Source: an uncultured Verrucomicrobium sp. (GTDB taxonomy: Bacteria > Verrucomicrobiota > Verrucomicrobiia > Methylacidiphilales > GAS474). From it: 6,780 nucleotides of DNA. Numbering within the stretch: the first letter of the stretch is position 1; each line of letters opens with the position of its first letter. Below the pieces are notes generated by a model. The model searched no databases. It saw nothing but the letters and a program-made list of their open reading frames with translations, and was not told where the DNA came from. Positions 5,931 through 6,780 of this stretch are shown in pieces. The translations under genes were made by a program, and so were the position numbers. The stretch covers positions 1 through 6,780 of the forward strand of contig CAISZB010000240.1 in NCBI GenBank assembly GCA_903889845.1. Direction: 5' to 3'.

Positions 5931-6780
5931 ATGTCACACATCAAGCTCTTTATCCCCGGCCCGATCGAAGTCTCCGCCAAGACCATGGCGGCCTTTTCCA
6001 AGCCGATGCTCGGCCACCGGAGCAAGGATTTCCAGAACCTCTACGCCGCGATCCAGCCCGGCCTCCAGAAGCTTTTCGCCACGAAGCAGCCCGTTTTCGT
6101 CAGCACCTCCTCCGCCTGGGGCGTCATGGAAGGGGCGATCCGCAACCTCGTCTCGAAGAAAGTCCTCAACTGCATGAACGGGGCCTTCTCCGACAAGTGG
6201 TTCGACGTCTCCGTCCGCTGCGGCAAGCAGGCCGAAAAACTCCAGGTCGAGTGGGGGAAGCCGATCCGCGGGGCCGACGTCGAGGCCCGGCTGAAGACCG
6301 GCGAATTCGACGCCGTCACGATCATCCATAGCGAGACCTCGACCGGCACGATGAGCAACCTCGCCGAGCTCGGCGAAGTCGCCCGCCGCTACCCGGACGT
6401 CTCCTTCATCGTCGACTGCGTCTCCTCCTTCTCCGCCATCGCGACGCCGTTCGACGAACTCGGCTTCGACGTCCTGCTGGCCGGGACGCAGAAAGCCCTC
6501 GCCCTCCCTCCCGGCTCCTCCGTCTTCACGGTCTCCGACCGGGCCTTGGCGAAGGCCGCGAAGCAGGCCGACCGGGGCTACTACTTCGACTTCGTCGAGT
6601 TCAAGAAGAACCACGACACCTCGATGACGCCCAGCACCCCCTCCATCGGCCATTTCTACGCCCTCCAGAGCAAGCTGGAGGACATCGAAGCCGAAGGCTT
6701 GGAGAACCGCTACGCCCGCCACCTGAAGAACGCCACGATCGTCCGCGCCTGGGCGAAGGACCGCGGCTTCGACCTCTTCG
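5931..6780 (+). CDS. Class V aminotransferase (serine-pyruvate / alanine-glyoxylate type), 3' end cut
   Basis: This is a PLP-dependent cytoplasmic enzyme of the serine-pyruvate/alanine-glyoxylate aminotransferase group. The first 283 residues are present of an expected 360-400. Visible landmarks are the N-terminal KLFIPGPIEVS (5-15) and GHRSKDF (28-34), the cofactor-binding turn SSAWGVMEGAI (60-70), HSETSTG (133-139), VDCVSS with D162 expected to contact the PLP pyridine nitrogen, and AGTQKAL (184-190) with K188 as the Schiff-base lysine. STPSIGHFYAL (235-245) then begins the passage toward the C-terminal domain. The ATG at 5931 is fixed by an in-frame TAG at 5916-5918 with no other ATG between, and the start matches the family's usual first residues. 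There is no Shine-Dalgarno sequence. Substrates cannot be read from the sequence: glyoxylate, pyruvate, serine or phosphoserine metabolism are all possible, and the next gene outside the window would help decide. Confidence 0.92.
   Translation, partial: MSHIKLFIPGPIEVSAKTMAAFSKPMLGHRSKDFQNLYAAIQPGLQKLFATKQPVFVSTSSAWGVMEGAIRNLVSKKVLNCMNGAFSDKWFDVSVRCGKQAEKLQVEWGKPIRGADVEARLKTGEFDAVTIIHSETSTGTMSNLAELGEVARRYPDVSFIVDCVSSFSAIATPFDELGFDVLLAGTQKALALPPGSSVFTVSDRALAKAAKQADRGYYFDFVEFKKNHDTSMTPSTPSIGHFYALQSKLEDIEAEGLENRYARHLKNATIVRAWAKDRGFDLF

Noticed and set aside
5899..5937. Upstream GTG start for the secreted protein
   Set aside because: It would put 13 extra residues before a well-formed signal peptide and overlap the divergent start codon; the ATG at 5898 fits better.
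5143..6177. 344-codon plus-strand frame spanning the secreted-protein gene and into the aminotransferase
   Set aside because: It mirrors the secreted-protein gene in register and then runs out of frame through the aminotransferase; composition is shadow-like.
5934..6722. 262-codon minus-strand frame opposite the aminotransferase
   Set aside because: It is the in-register mirror of a gene with a clear PLP-lysine motif; the translation is low-complexity Gly/Val/Asp/Glu.
1..6780. A novel defence, mobile or CRISPR-like system
   Set aside because: All five genes fall into ordinary metabolic, polysaccharide or secreted-protein categories, and there are no direct-repeat arrays, transposase, integrase, attachment sites or toxin-antitoxin pairs.

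Overview
The window is gene-dense bacterial DNA, GC-rich except for one AT-rich gap. It holds five genes and no RNA gene, mobile element, CRISPR array or phage feature. The codon usage (mostly C or G in third position, almost no TTA, CTA or TCA), the scarcity of Shine-Dalgarno sequences, a cellulose synthase pair and a NagB variant of an environmental-bacterium type suggest a Gram-negative soil or freshwater bacterium. Verrucomicrobiota or Acidobacteriota is my best guess, but the phylum is an inference and not shown by any marker.

Left block, minus strand (4259 down to 1): a complete bcsA (cellulose synthase catalytic subunit with a c-di-GMP-binding PilZ domain) is followed after 19 bp by bcsB (periplasmic partner), which runs off the left edge. 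They form an operon. BcsA polymerises glucose from UDP-glucose and threads the chain through the inner membrane. BcsB receives it in the periplasm.

Middle, 4260-4358: an AT-rich divergent intergenic region with -10-like hexamers on both strands and a 16-bp palindrome, separating bcsA from nagB.

Right block: nagB (glucosamine-6-phosphate deaminase family, plus strand) collides tail to tail with a minus-strand gene for a secreted protein of unknown function, with a real 71-bp coding overlap. That secreted-protein gene diverges, across only 32 bp, from a plus-strand class V aminotransferase gene that is cut by the right edge.

No undescribed multi-gene system is evident. The points most worth a second look are: the C-terminal tail of NagB, whose codon usage changes exactly where it enters the neighbouring gene; the Thr at a NagB ring-opening position; the palindromic -10-like box in the 32-bp divergent gap; and the overlapping -10-like boxes with palindrome in the bcsA/nagB gap.
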